64,000 bases of DNA, taken from NCBI GenBank assembly GCA_030077755.1, contig JAQJZZ010000010.1, positions 3,100,001 through 3,164,000 on the forward strand, read 5' to 3'. The stretch comes from Filosporella fistucella (taxonomy: Eukaryota > Ascomycota > Leotiomycetes > Helotiales). Below, piece after piece: positions 12,029 to 23,209 of this stretch (positions within the stretch are counted from its first letter, which is position 1; each line of letters begins with the position of its first letter). Made by a program: the position numbers and the translations under genes. Below the pieces are notes generated by a model that saw only the letters and a list, made by a program, of their open reading frames with translations, was not told the origin of the DNA and ran no database searches.

Positions 12029-12726
12029 CGTGGAAGGCACTCACGCCATGCAGAATACGTGAAGCTGAGTCAAAGTTCGGATAAAATCTTTCTACATTGA
12101 TCTTCGATTCCGAGTGTCGTGCACTTTGTAAGTTATCTTTAAAGGTGAGTGAGGCTGCATATGCAGGTCGCCCTAAGCCACGGGGGCTGAGCGAAGGCTT
12201 TGCTCTGTCATATGGCGACACAAACTAGGGTAGTGTGACCATATTCTGTCAGTTCACCAGCCTTGCAGCATGTAAAGAGCGCGTATCAGAACTTGATATG
12301 ACTGAAGGCGCACGAGACTGGTTCGCAAACGCAAAAACCTGAGTGGGACGAAATAGACAAGAGTTTGTCCCAAACTTCATATATCAGGGGTAAAATTATT
12401 GGAAATTCAGCGTTTAAGTATCAAATAACTCTAATAATGAATAGCCGCCGGCCAGAGCTGGGTAGAATGATCGAAATATCAATATTGGGAAGTTATTTGA
12501 GAGCGCAATAATAATGATTAACCTCGAGAAAAATAAACGGATTCCATTCAGATTTTCGGCTTCAAAATCCCCGAACTACTGTTATAAAAGTTTGCGATCA
12601 AAGATCAAAGATATGGAAGTTTTTACACCATAATACATCCTTATACAATTTACATAAGAATTTTCTAGTAATGTTGGTATAAAACTTTCATTTCATAATT
12701 CAATATACCATTCCATCTTCCTTTCA
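12029..12726. other. Gene-free stretch
   Basis: Promoter side of the SesA-like gene and 3' flank of the small secreted protein gene. AT-rich with A/T runs; no coding signal on either strand. Confidence 0.45.
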
Positions 12727-13216
12727 CTAATCGACATTCTCTTCTGTTGCAAATATTTGGAATATTTCGGGCTGGCCGCCGAGATATAACTCCACGCTCT
12801 TAGTTGCGGTTAGCAAATGCTGGGTCGGCTTAGTGCTTGGGGCTGATGATACGGTCCAATCTACCTTTCTCAGCTAAACTCTTAAACATTCTGAGAATCA
12901 ACTTACAGTGTTTCACGATCAAGTCTCCTCGGCCCCCATAGATGTTTGTGATATTTGCAGACACTTTCAAATCACTGCAAGCCTTTGGTGCCCCTTGCTG
13001 ATCTGTTCCTGAACAAGTCGCGGTGAAAGATGGCTCGGTAGGCGAGGTGTAAGTAGATGAGTAGGAGTTGTCGGGAGCAAAATCGATATTGAAAGAGTAA
13101 TAACATTCACCCGGAATGCAGTCGGAGATCCATGAGGTGATGTTGTATGGTCCGAAAGGTGGTGGTGCTGCCAACACCAGAGAGATAGGCATAATGAAGA
13201 GGGTCGTGAGCCGCAT
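12727..13216 (-). CDS. Small secreted protein, unknown function
   Basis: Two exons (13216..12907, 12860..12727) give 147 residues. The signal peptide MRLTTLFIMPISLVLA is followed by APPPFGPYNITSWISDC and four cysteines in the first 90 residues (DCIPGEC, ATC, AC), consistent with two disulfides. Two Asn-glycosylation sites are present. The 46-nt intron (12861..12906) was chosen because it restores a long open tail (IVKHYWTVSSAPS to FATEENVD). Without splicing, or with an acceptor 4 nt upstream of the chosen one (intron 42 nt), the frame stops near 12830, so the C-terminus is the uncertain part. Size and cysteine content fit an effector-like or wall-associated protein, but no family was recognised. 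Confidence 0.6.
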
Positions 13217-13288
13217 TGTGAGATATGTTTCTTCTCCAATTTTGTCTGATTTGAGATCTTTTTCAGCTGATTGAAAGAGTCCACAAGA

Positions 13289-13296
13289 CTTTTATA
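13289..13296 (-). promoter_or_regulatory. TATA box of the small secreted protein gene
   Basis: TATAAAAG on the minus strand, about 73 bp upstream of the ATG at 13216. Confidence 0.45.
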
Positions 13297-13819
13297 ATAA
13301 TAAGGAATTCGAAGTTCTCATCCGGACCTCCAATGCTTTGCTTCGTTCCTTCCCGTCTCACATCAGCACCGATATTGTCAGAACGCACATTTTCGTATAG
13401 CGCAATCAAGACATGCTACATGGAGCATTTCAAATGCGAGATCCTTGATAATTATAGGATCCGGGACTAATTGGGCCAGACTTCGAGGATCAACAATCGA
13501 TACGGAACTATATTGAGCACACCCTTTTTTATAATCTCAATTTCAAACCTGAGCTTTTTCTCCAATCTTCTTCTACTTCACAGCCAGATGCCAATCCATT
13601 CCCTCACATTTGCAAATTCAAGTTATCTCGACTCGCTAAGTAGAATAATAGAAGAATGAACCAATCCGAGGAAGTAGACTGTGCTCTTGGCAAGGGGTCA
13701 AGCCCACCTTTTTTCGGCAAAATGGCGGTCAACACGAGCAGCCGGAAAATTCTGTAACAGATCTTCTCCACTCAACACCTCCGAAAAAACATGCAAAAAA
13801 TTCAACTTTTCTGCATCGA
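13297..13819. other. Gene-free stretch with Pol III terminator
   Basis: No gene seen. A six-A run on the plus strand at 13795-13800 reads as T6 downstream of the minus-strand tRNA and would serve as the Pol III terminator. Confidence 0.45.
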
Positions 13820-13902
13820 TGCCCGCTATAGGAATCGAACCTATAACCTCGTCATTGCTCTAGACGTACTAGTGACGCGCTCTACCATTGAGCTAAGCGG
13901 GC
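13820..13902 (-). tRNA. tRNA-Thr (anticodon AGU) with 11-nt intron
   Basis: On the minus strand the acceptor stem GCCCGCU pairs with AGCGGGC. The D arm is GCUC..GAGC, the anticodon stem CGUCA/UGACG, and the T arm AUAGG-UUCGAUU-CCUAU with an intact box B. The loop plus intron is 18 nt: CU-AGU-A, then an 11-nt intron (genomic 13856..13866) at the canonical position after base 37, then A. Anticodon AGU decodes Thr ACN codons after inosine modification. The mature tRNA would be 72 nt before CCA addition. All stems pair, so the gene looks functional. Confidence 0.93.
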
Positions 13903-15144
13903 TTTGATTGGATGCAGTCCGGTATGGTATAAAATTCTATATATCGTTTCGGACGGAGCCCACTCCGAGATTCCATTTTCTTCAGGAAATGAATGAAGGT
14001 ACATCCGCGATGTATCTGAGGCTCAACTTATTTACTGGCCGGATTTCCATTATATTGAGCCTGCTCGGCGGGACCGGGAAAGAAGTAATCTGGATATACT
14101 CTGTTTTGCAGATGCCAAGGTGCTTCGGTAGTAGGATGCAAGATCGTTTGTGGGGGTGGATGCACACCTCTCTCCTTCGTTTATGCGGAACTCAATCATC
14201 GTCAGACGTTGGGCTTCTTGTGTTGTATTCCTTCCTTATCTTGTGGTTCTATGTTCAATCAATAACCAATATGTCAATATTGCAGCACAGAACATTCAGG
14301 TGTGCAGAGATCGCTGTTCAAGGTCATGCCATTCCCCAACATCCGAGTTCGAACTACAGCTCAATCCGTGGCTAACTTACAAGACATGGCTGACATGAAA
14401 TTTGAATGTTCTGAGAATTATAGGCCCCAGCTGCACAGAATCAAAACTCGATTGAACTAGTCCGTCAAGTGACGATCTGTATGGCTTGCGGGGTTAATAA
14501 ATGCAGAAAGCACACGCACGTATACAGCAGAAAAGGACCGATGATACAGTACCACTCGCTTGCAGGAGTATCGCTGCCCAAAACACTCTCTATCTACACG
14601 AAGTTAGGAGACATGTTAAAGATGAAATAATCACGTGAGCACAGGCGTGTCTTGTAGTCTAGGTCCTACCCTTTTCCTAGTAGAGAGTTGCTCAGTCATT
14701 TGAATTCAATTGAGTATTATAAATTAGGTATGGAATCTACATGGCGCATACTAAATACTGAGCTTGATGAAACAGAGCATCGAATAAACACCAACCTCGG
14801 AACCGCTACGTTCCTCAACCAGGATACCACTCCTCCACATAACTTGGCAATCAACTTCCCTCCGTCATTCCTCATCAATTTCCTTCAATATTCTGCCTCT
14901 TCATCTACATGCTTACGTCCAGCACCAAGGCAGGTGCTACCATCACTTCTCTCAAAACAGATTGCTGATTGGCTCGTCGCTAATATATTAATTACCACCC
15001 GGTTCAATAGCCACAGCGTTTCGTTCCGATTTACCCTTCTTTGTCACGCGCGGGAGTAATATATATTAGTTTCTTCTAGAAAAACAATTTGGAGCGCGTG
15101 AGCCATTGGCGTTTTGCGGGGTGTGGAGTCCGGGGTAAGAGTGA
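13903..15144. other. Gene-free stretch upstream of the LPMO gene
   Basis: About 1.2 kb with two open frames of 120-155 codons (13908..14375 and 14688..15059) that show no family resemblance and no coding bias I can see. This is probably a long promoter region for the AA9 gene; no recognised regulator site stands out. Confidence 0.45.
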
Positions 15145-15150
15145 TATATA
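15145..15150 (+). promoter_or_regulatory. TATA box of the AA9 LPMO gene
   Basis: TATATA about 105 bp upstream of the ATG at 15251; position and sequence only. Confidence 0.4.
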
Positions 15151-15250
15151 TCTGCCAAGATGTACCCTTCTTCAATTTTTTCTGTACTTCACCTCACTCT
15201 TCTCAATCGTCCGCGCACATAGTACAGATTCAGTCTTTGTAACAGTCATC

Positions 15251-16088
15251 ATGTTATTCTCCACACTTGCTTCGATTGTTGCTTTCCTTGCGGCGGAAGC
15301 TGCTGCCCATGGTGCAGTTACGAGTTATGTTATTGGCGGTACCACCTACCCAGGGTATGTTGCATTTTTTTTTTTCAATATTTATTCCTAAACTCTCAAA
15401 AAGCCATCTAACATGCAATAGATACACTGGATACTCGCCATCCTCTTCTCCACCATCCATCCAACGACAATGGACAAATGGCTACAACCCAATCTTGACC
15501 GTCACCGATCCCATGATGACCTGTAACGGTGGAACGTCTGCAGCACTTTCAGCCACTGTTGCAGCAGGCTCAACAGTCACCGCAAAATGGGCCCAGTGGA
15601 CGCATGCTCAAGGACCAGTGATGGTCTGGATGTACAAGTGCGCAGGAGATTTCAAAGCTTGTGATGGCAAGTCGAAAGGGTGGTTCAAGATCGACCAACT
15701 GGGTCTTGTATCAGGTCTACTGAAAGGAGATGATTGGGGAACCGGTCAAGTTCTCAAGAAGCTCGCCTGGACGAGCACCATTCCAGCTAGTCTTGCACCA
15801 GGCAACTACCTGATCAGACATGAGCTCCTCGCCCTACACCAGGCCAACACACCCCAGTTCTACCCAGAGTGTGCTCAAATTGTGGTTACTGGAACTGGAA
15901 CAGCTACACCTGCCGCATCATTCTTGACCTCTATTCCAGCTTATGCTCCTCAGACCGATCCAGGTGTCAGAGTAAGTAGCACTACTTTCGTACAAGAAAA
16001 GCAAAACTAACTTGTTCAGGTTGATGTTACCTCTGCCACCGCTCCTCAAAATTACACCTGCCCGGGCCCAGCTGTTTGGACTGGGTAA
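15251..16088 (+). CDS. Secreted AA9 lytic polysaccharide monooxygenase
   Basis: Three exons (15251..15354, 15422..15971, 16020..16088) give 240 residues. The signal peptide ends in AEAAA, exposing His20 as the mature N-terminus (HGAVTSYVIGG), the first arm of the copper histidine brace. Further AA9 marks are the DPMMTCNGG block, NYLIRHELLALHQAN with the second copper histidine, and QFYPECAQIVVTG with the axial tyrosine and conserved glutamine. The protein ends at PGPAVWTG, the usual end of single-domain AA9 enzymes, with no CBM1. It would use copper and H2O2 or O2 to break glycosidic bonds oxidatively in cellulose or related glucans. Regioselectivity and exact substrate are not readable here. 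Confidence 0.93.
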
Positions 16089-16834
16089 GCATCCCCAGCA
16101 ATTTGTCACTTCTCGCTAACTTGTGATAGAAAATAAGTAATTCATGAAAAAGGGTAGACATGGGGAACTGCATAGCGTAATGGTTCTATACTTCTTGTAC
16201 TTTTGTATATACATATCAAACAGGTGCCACAATTAACGCAATCATTCCTGCTAAGACGTGTACGCCAAACCTCGGTTGGAGTTTTCATATGAACAACCGT
16301 GGCTTGCAGACAACACATGCCGTGATTGTGGGGTAATGAGATACGTGTGACATAAAGTACCGATCCTTGCTGAGAGGCTCGCTTGGAATTGAGGCTGAAT
16401 ATGGGGGCAAATGCCTAAATTGTATCACTTGACCGACCATGTCTGACACACATTTGGATGAGGGATTAAACTTCGTGCTCATCATGATTTTGATTGTGCC
16501 TTCTCAGCTTAGTTCATCTACACACTTTTTTCAGTAAGATATGTTCCATATTGTCTGGAGGTTCAAAGATAGGCTGGAGAGGGGTAATTCGCTAAAAAAA
16601 TACAGGGCTCGCGAGCCTGGAGCTAGGCAGGCACCATACATGCACATGGTCCCTTAACATCGTCATAATATAGGTATCTGCCGCGACATTTATTGTGTTT
16701 TTCAAACCATTAAACGATGATCGTTCTATATCGTCTAATACATGTTACCGAGTAATCAGGCCGTGCTCAAATTCTTATAACTCCGACGCTAAAACACCAT
16801 GCTGATATCAAGCAAAATCAAGTGAAGGGACGAT
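16089..16834. other. Convergent intergenic stretch
   Basis: Between the 3' ends of the LPMO gene and the RTA1-like pseudogene. No coding signal, RNA gene or repeat recognised. Confidence 0.45.
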
Positions 16835-17865
16835 TCATTTCTCTACATCTCCTTGAGCTTGAGATAGCTCGTTTTCGCTTTCCTCACCGAGTGATACAGT
16901 TTTGACAACTGCTCTTCCTGCCAATCTGGGGAAACAGAAGCCGGGATGAAACATCGTGAGAACCAGAACGGAAATCAAGATCATACTAGTCATCGTGAGG
17001 ACCAATCTCCAGACAGTGTATAAGATGGACTTACAATCCTTCCATAGCAATAAAACTTGCCTCATCCTGCATAATCGAATTTTTCCAACCTCCAATCATT
17101 TCCGCGATACGATAAATGCATCGTGCAAATATTGTAAGATATGCAACAAACACAGCGATCAAGAAACCCTTGAAGCTCAGCTTTGTCAAAGCTCTCTTGG
17201 CTTCTTCATCAAGAGTGCTCCATGCCAGCCATGTCCTGGCGAAGTAGTCAAGGACCAGACATCCAAACACAAATAATGTGATGACTTGCCAGATGATGCC
17301 CGCAATCATGAGATTGGTACCGGTGTCTCGCATCTTCTTATCGTCACCTGCCCCGCCTGCAAAACCGCCACCAATTCCTTGTAGGACGAGGGACAGTAGA
17401 TCGCATGTAATGAAAATCCAGGTATACCAACGAAGTTAAATTCGAGACCTTTCTTATCCAAAGGTAAGAACGATGTGTTTTAGTGTGATGTAAATCGCAG
17501 CTGCAAGGAAAGCAGCCGCAAGAACAAGGCAACAGATTTGGATTTTGAAGCCAACATCATCATACTATTTCGAATCAGTTTCTACAGACTTTCTTTAGAG
17601 TCAAGTATATCCTCACGGGATTTGAATGCATTATCACCCGACCTCCATACCCAATTGCATCTGTGATGCACCCCAGACCTAGGGCGTATGCGAAGAAGTA
17701 TGTTCTTTTCCAGGTGCCAATTATTAGCTGAATAATGGCAAATGGCGCGAAAAAGGCGACGAAGAAAGCATTGAATCCTAAGGATGGATAGTAGCCGTAT
17801 ATAGTATCTTCTACTAGACAACCTAGGCTAATGTTTGAACACTCTAATGCTACACGAGTCGACAT
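16835..17865 (-). pseudogene. RTA1-family membrane protein with two in-frame stops
   Basis: Three exons (17865..17617, 17564..17035, 16985..16835) join in frame over 310 codons. The product has the seven-span RTA1 layout of fungal lipid-translocating/stress proteins: GYYPSLGFNAFFVAFF, AYALGLGCITDAIGYGGR, WYTWIFITCDLLSLVLQG-IGGG, TGTNLMIAGIIWQV and CIYRIAEMIGGW. Between LTFG and LRWYTWIF two TAA codons lie in the same frame (17456..17454 and 17438..17436), 18 nt apart. No intron can remove them without also deleting the conserved WYTWIF span. The rest of the frame is intact, so the damage looks recent. Both stops are one C-to-T step from CAA, as repeat-induced point mutation would leave, but two events prove nothing. 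A sequencing error is less likely because both are substitutions rather than indels. Confidence 0.75.
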
Positions 17866-18618
17866 CTTGAGTTGGGAGAATCCGAGAATGGGAGAGAAAT
17901 GAAATAGCGATCAAGTGAATTTGAAGTCTGCCACTCTATCAAGGTAACAGCAGATTTTATATGGAGTGAGTTATCTTTATTTTCCTTTCTAGAGCGTCTT
18001 AGACATTCTTATATCCTACCTTCTTCACCCACTCCCCCTAATATTAATAATGCCCCTTAAGCCAAGAAAATTAAGCGAATGCGAAATATCAATTATCTAC
18101 GCGTTATACAAGGCTATGCGCCGCATTTTCACACAATTGCAGTGTTTTATATTTGTTCAATTGGCTTTAAGTTTGCTTCATGTGAATAAAGACAAGATGT
18201 AAGTGGTGGCAGGCAGAGTATTAATTGAGGTATGGCCGCTGGTTCCACATATCGTGAGTTGGAGAAAGCGAAGGAACGTGGGGCGCAAAGATACTCAACC
18301 ATCTCCAATTATTCGCAACCCAAAATCAAATTCTGTATAAATATTATGTTCATCACTAAGAGAAAGAATTTAACGCCCATTTTTTCTTGTTCCTGAACTT
18401 CTTGCAAAGTCAAGCAGCAATCCTCGTCCTAAGAAACTTTCAGGTCATGTGACCGACATCTGAACATTTCGAATCTCAAGATCTAGCCCAAAAGATCGTC
18501 CCATCCTTCGCATTCGCCTAATCTTTGACATCATAATCAAAATATAGCCTCATATAATCGTACTCATCACGTAGAGATAAGCTTCTGGCGTGGTAAAAGA
18601 TGAGATGTATGTTCTAAC
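17866..18618. other. Gene-free stretch
   Basis: Promoter side of the RTA1-like gene. On the minus strand, 18474..18618 continues the frame of the neighbouring remnant with one further stop; otherwise nothing was recognised. Confidence 0.4.
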
Positions 18619-18843
18619 CTATGTCATATCTCGATTGTCAAGGTCAGTGACGATTGTTGACTGGAAGAACGCAATTTTGTCTGCGGTTATCATAGGCACT
18701 TGTAAGTCGAAAAATGTACGGAAAGCTAAGTCTCGATTGTTAGTTAACTGCCAAAAGCCTATGTCATTCGTGAAGATCACTACTAGAACGACAAGCAATG
18801 CAAGCCAAACTCTGCTTGTTCCAGCATAAACTCCACTTAGCCC
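18619..18843 (-). pseudogene. Possible membrane-protein gene remnant
   Basis: A 74-codon open frame on the minus strand without a start codon. It reads GLSGVYAGTSRVWLAL, then a hydrophobic span LLVVLVVIFTNDIGFW, then a polar tail with DLDNRDMT. The amino-acid pattern (one clean membrane span flanked by charged segments) looks coding, yet stops close it on both sides, at 18846..18844 and 18621..18619. Past the second stop the same frame continues for about 50 codons with only one more stop. No family was recognised. It may be the remains of a small membrane-protein gene or chance. Confidence 0.3.
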
Positions 18844-18871
18844 TCAAGACTTATTTCAGAATGCACTGGAA

Positions 18872-19973
18872 TTATCTCTGTACCATCAGATTTGCCAATC
18901 CGGCCACAAACAAGGCTAAGAATAATACTGTTCCGGGATAATTTGCGCTTTCCGTCGCAGAAGAGGCTTTGCTCGATGTAGATGCCGCTTGCGTTGAGGT
19001 GGGAATGCTTGTCCCAGGTAAACCTGGCTTTGTCACTGGTGGCGGTGATAAGGTGAGACTCGGTGAAGCACTAGCAATGGTTGATGGGACGGTCTGTGAT
19101 ATTGAAGGCAACTGAGACGTGAGCGGGCCTCCTATGAGCGAGGTTAGGTCCATAGGAAGGCTTGACTATCCCAGCATATGTCAGAAAGGATTCACCATAC
19201 GCAAATAATTAACAGCAACTTACAGCTCCGGATCGAAAGTAGGGGCAGAATGAATATCCCAAGATGTTGCTCTCCGCGGCTGAGGTCGCTTTACAAGTGA
19301 TATTTCCATTGTACTGGCACTCTGAGAAGAGAGAGTACACTGGTTCCCGACAAACACAACTTAAATACTTCGTCGTATGGGCTGGCAGATAAGTGCTCGC
19401 GCATTTGCTCGTCTCATAGTCTGCGCTGGTGCAGCTGAGTGCCAGGCGAGAGCAATCTTTCTCCCTCCATGTAGTCGTAAGTGTTGAGACGGGGAGAGTG
19501 GTGGGTGTGAAGGACAAAGAGCCAAAGTGAGCAGAGCATTGGGTATGCCAATCATTTGTCAGGCTGCTGAAGATGGGATCTAATATTTGCATGCCGATAC
19601 AGAGCGTGACATCGCTTTGGCATCTGAATGTCCATCACAATATCAGTATGCGACTAATCCCTCCCAAGAAGCATCAGAAAGCCAGAAGTGGTTCTTACTT
19701 ATAGTAGTCAGAGAGCATTTCCTGCTGGCAAAAGCAGTTAAACTTTTCCTCTGTAGTACCTAATTCTTTGCAGTGTGCGGTGTAATCGGTCATTGCAATA
19801 CAACCCGAGAGCTCTTTTAAATGTGCAGAAGGAAGACAAAACTCGGCTGGAGGTACCATACCCATGACGAATTCGCTCCCAGGAACAGCATTTGAAAGAC
19901 CGGACAACAATAACCATATCGCAATATCCCAGATGGCGACAGAAACTTTGGGTGCACAAAGAGATGAAATCAT
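18872..19973 (-). CDS. Cys-rich secreted protein, probably GPI-anchored
   Basis: Three exons (19973..19699, 19623..19224, 19165..18872) give 322 residues. ATG at 19973 is the first in frame; a hydrophobic leader (about 8-31, VSVAIWDIAIWLLLSGLSNA) serves as signal peptide. About 16 cysteines follow in residues 48-225, in blocks such as EFCLPSAHLKELSGC, NCFCQQ and YLSCVCREP. A Ser/Thr/Pro-rich stalk leads to a terminal hydrophobic stretch (YPGTVLFLALFVAGLANLMV) ending in QR, which is the layout of a GPI-anchored wall protein. The cysteine spacing does not match the CFEM domain. It is divergently arranged with the DUF3433 gene (410 bp between start codons). Function unknown. Confidence 0.7.
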
Positions 19974-20382
19974 TTTTCGTATCCTCACAGGATTGTAAGT
20001 GGTTGTTGGTTCACTAATTGAAAATTGGGGCGGACAAGCATTTTCAACTCAATTTTTGAGTTCAAGCACAGCCGCCACGAATTCCAACGCGGCTTCAGCT
20101 GTAATTGCTTTTATGTGTTCCTGGGCACACGATGAGCTGTTGTTTCAAAATATCATGTGGCAGGCTTGCAATCGCCAATGGAGATTTTTAGAATGTCAGC
20201 CACTCGCGCCACGGGTGCGGCAATTCTCAAAAGCGGCTAGACTTGAGTTGTGTAGGAGGTGCAATTCAATAACATATAGGGAGTACGTAAGGTGTAGCAT
20301 AGGGAAATTTTCAACGTTGCTGGAGGTGTGTCAATCCCAAGTGGTCAACTTCGTATCGTTTTGTCTCCTAACATCACACAAT
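19974..20382. other. Bidirectional intergenic region
   Basis: 409 bp between the divergent start codons of the anchored Cys-rich protein and the DUF3433 protein. The frame of the latter is open upstream to 19999, but the first convincing methionine is at 20383. No specific site was identified. Confidence 0.4.
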
Positions 20383-22654
20383 ATGGAAGAAGCTGCAGTA
20401 GACCTTCATCCTCTCCACAATGGTCCCTCAAACCCGCCTGAAGATCGATCAGAAGCGATCGCCCCAGTACGTAATCACGGCACTAGTTCTGTTCAATTAC
20501 CGCCTCAGATCGTCGATACGAGCCAAGAATCTCTAGTGAGCTCTATCTCAGGTACCAGAACTCAACCTCTCACCAATGATGCTTCAACAACCTCATTAGT
20601 ACATGAACCTCGCAATGACAGTGATAGTACTGTAACAGTACCTTCAAATTCCCCGGTTGCAGCACAATCTGAAGACGCAGGCCGGACAGGCCTAGGAACC
20701 TCAATCCCAGGTCCAATCCCAAATCCCAACCGACCTCCGAGTTTGCAGCCCTTTGAACAAGATACGTCGCTGCAACAGTCTAATAGGCGTGCTTTATGGA
20801 GGAAATCTCGATTTATCCCTTCAGCTTTACGGAAATGTCATCCTCACCCAAAACAATGGAGGTCTCGGACAATCAAATGGCCATGGTTGTCCCTCATTCT
20901 CTTTCTGACACTCTCAATCGTGATTGCGATTTGTACACTCGACTCTAGGTTAGTTTGTACCAAGTACAGAACTTCTAAGTAAAATTGCAGATTGAGTCTC
21001 GTGCTGACCAAGATGCTGGACTTTCAGGTCGAGAGAAAGCTCCGGATTCGCTTCACTCGGCAACCCACCTTCATTTCTCACCAATCACCCCGCACTTGCA
21101 AAAGCTCTGTGGTCCCAAGGGATACTCTATACCACCTTACCAGCATTCATGATGACGCTTTACACCATGATGATTTCATCTTCCGTCACAAGTTTTGTCG
21201 AGCTCCAGCCATTTCTAGATCTCAACAAGGGAGGTCCAGCGGAAACGACAATCTTGCTGGACTATCGGGCATATCCCATTCTATACAGCTTCTATTTTGC
21301 ATTTCGAAATAAACACAATGTACTTGGAGTCTACATGCTGTTATCAGTCTTGTTGACGGTTGCAGTGGTACCTCTCACGGCTTTTCTGTTCACTGATGCA
21401 TCTTTCAATTTCGACTCAGCAGTATCGGTTACCATCAGTACATCTTTCGATGACATGAGTGTGTTAGACATCCCTGATTTGAGGCTCATGATGGATGTTG
21501 CATCCGCGTTTCGGATTTATGATGGACATCCTCCTCCTTGGACGGACGGGGAATATGCTTTCCCAAAGATCCTCACCCCACCAGGTATCGACGCTGGACC
21601 TTCATCTGGAAACTTAACAGTACAAGTTACAGCTTACTCAGCATATGTCAATTGTCGTATCATCCCGGAAACTGATTACCATGTAACTCGTATTGTTGAT
21701 GCTGGAGGCCAGATTCCAGGTTTGACTTTGCAAATATCCTCGAATGATCGTGGGTGCGATATTACCAACAACCTCAATATCAGGAATAAAACACTGCCAG
21801 GTGTCGTGCCAAACACAACATATTTGACCACGTGGTCAACAGTATGCTTAGATGGCAGTTATAGCCGATTAAGTATTCTCAGTGCCCTATACAACCAAGG
21901 TTCCTACTCATTGACGAATCTATCCTTAATATCTTGCATTCCCTCGTACTGGCAAAGCCCAGGAAACTTATCGATGACCAATCCCGGCTCCCAACTATCC
22001 ACCTACTCATTTCAAAATAATGATGATGACGCAAAATCAGTGCGGCCACAGCTTGTATCGACTTTCCTGGAGCTAAATCTTCACAGCATAGGGGGGTTCA
22101 ATCCAACCTCTGACCTTGAAGCAAATGACTTTGGCAGACTTGTGTACACCCTTTCGAAGAGATACAACCCAGTGTCACCACTCTTACCCGAAGAACTTAC
22201 AATTGCAACACAGTTCCTGTTCTCGTCCATATACAGCGTGTTGGTCAGCACCACTGTGCTCCGGCCGATCTTGAAATCGGTCAACTCTACCGGAATTCTG
22301 TCAACCCAACATCAGAGATTGGTTGTCGTTAGCCCCGTGGCTTATATAATCGTCTTTATTCTTTGTGGGATCTGCCTTTCTATCGTAACAATGTTCTGGT
22401 ACGGAATGCAGCCAAGTATCCTTCGCGAGGAACCGATCGGGCTTCTTTCCCATGCTGTGATCATGTATGATAGCGAGATTATGAACGTAGTGAAGGCGGA
22501 GAAAGGAAGCAGTACTTGTAATGGGGCAATGGTCAAGACGCTGAAGACAGAGAAGCATTTGGAGGGTGTCACTTTTAGGATGACGGATCTTATCAATCCA
22601 ACGAGAGCGAGAATTGTCACAGAGAGAGAAATTCTCCCTTCAACAGATGCTTAA
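20383..22654 (+). CDS. DUF3433-family polytopic membrane protein
   Basis: Two exons (20383..20948, 21028..22654) give 730 residues. The N-terminal 165 residues are polar and disordered. The first span is WPWLSLILFLTLSIVIAICT. The intron acceptor at 21027 was chosen because it brings the frame to GNPPSFLTNHPALAKALWS and then to LPAFMMTLYTMMIS and ETTILLDYRAYPILYSFYFAF, the hallmark DUF3433 core. An upstream acceptor at 20990 leads to another frame that lacks the core. A third span (LGVYMLLSVLLTVAVVPLTAF), a large external-type domain with many NxS/T sites, and a last span (SPVAYIIVFILCGICLSIV) follow. DUF3433 proteins are fungal membrane proteins without an established function. Confidence 0.8.
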
Positions 22655-23209
22655 TGATATGGTCGGGGGATCTTCACGGGATATTGAAATTCGAAGCCCC
22701 TTCCTTGTCGGCAGAAGTTGCTAAAATTAATAAACCCTCCCGGTGATGGAATGGCCAAACCCTCCTCGGCTCTATCCCGAAAAGAACACTACCAACTTCA
22801 TCACAAAGTCCCAAAATTCTTCGACTCACAACTATCCTGGTAGCCTAGAACGAAGAAACCACCAGTTTGGTAGAGAAACCGCTCCTCTCTGTGCTTCTTC
22901 CCACTGGGGTGAAATGGGTCCTGTCAAATTATCCCAGATCGATGAAGAAGATCGCTAGCAGGCTCATTGCCTCGCCACGCTACAAGAAAGGTATTGAGGC
23001 AATTGCACATATATGTACATCAACACTCTATGTGTTTCCTAGTTGCATACACCTTAAATCTTATCATGAGACATCATGATGAATCAATGGCGCCGAGTAA
23101 TTTTCCAGTCTCATATATTGTGTATTATTGGTACAACGCGGTGCTCGCTGGAAGCTGCAGCGAGTTATTTGCGCAAAGCACATCAATAGATGTGACCATG
23201 ATGTGATTT
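22655..23209. other. Convergent intergenic stretch
   Basis: Between the 3' ends of the DUF3433 gene and RIT1. No coding signal or RNA gene recognised. Confidence 0.45.

Noticed and set aside
13908..14375. 155-codon open frame on the plus strand
   Set aside because: Starts right after the tRNA gene, has no domain, no splice partners and mixed hydrophobic segments without pattern; most likely chance.
14688..15059. 123-codon open frame upstream of the LPMO gene
   Set aside because: Lies in the promoter region, no family resemblance, begins inside AT-rich DNA; not supported.
18872..19973. CFEM domain in the anchored Cys-rich protein
   Set aside because: Many cysteines, but the spacing does not follow the eight-cysteine CFEM pattern.
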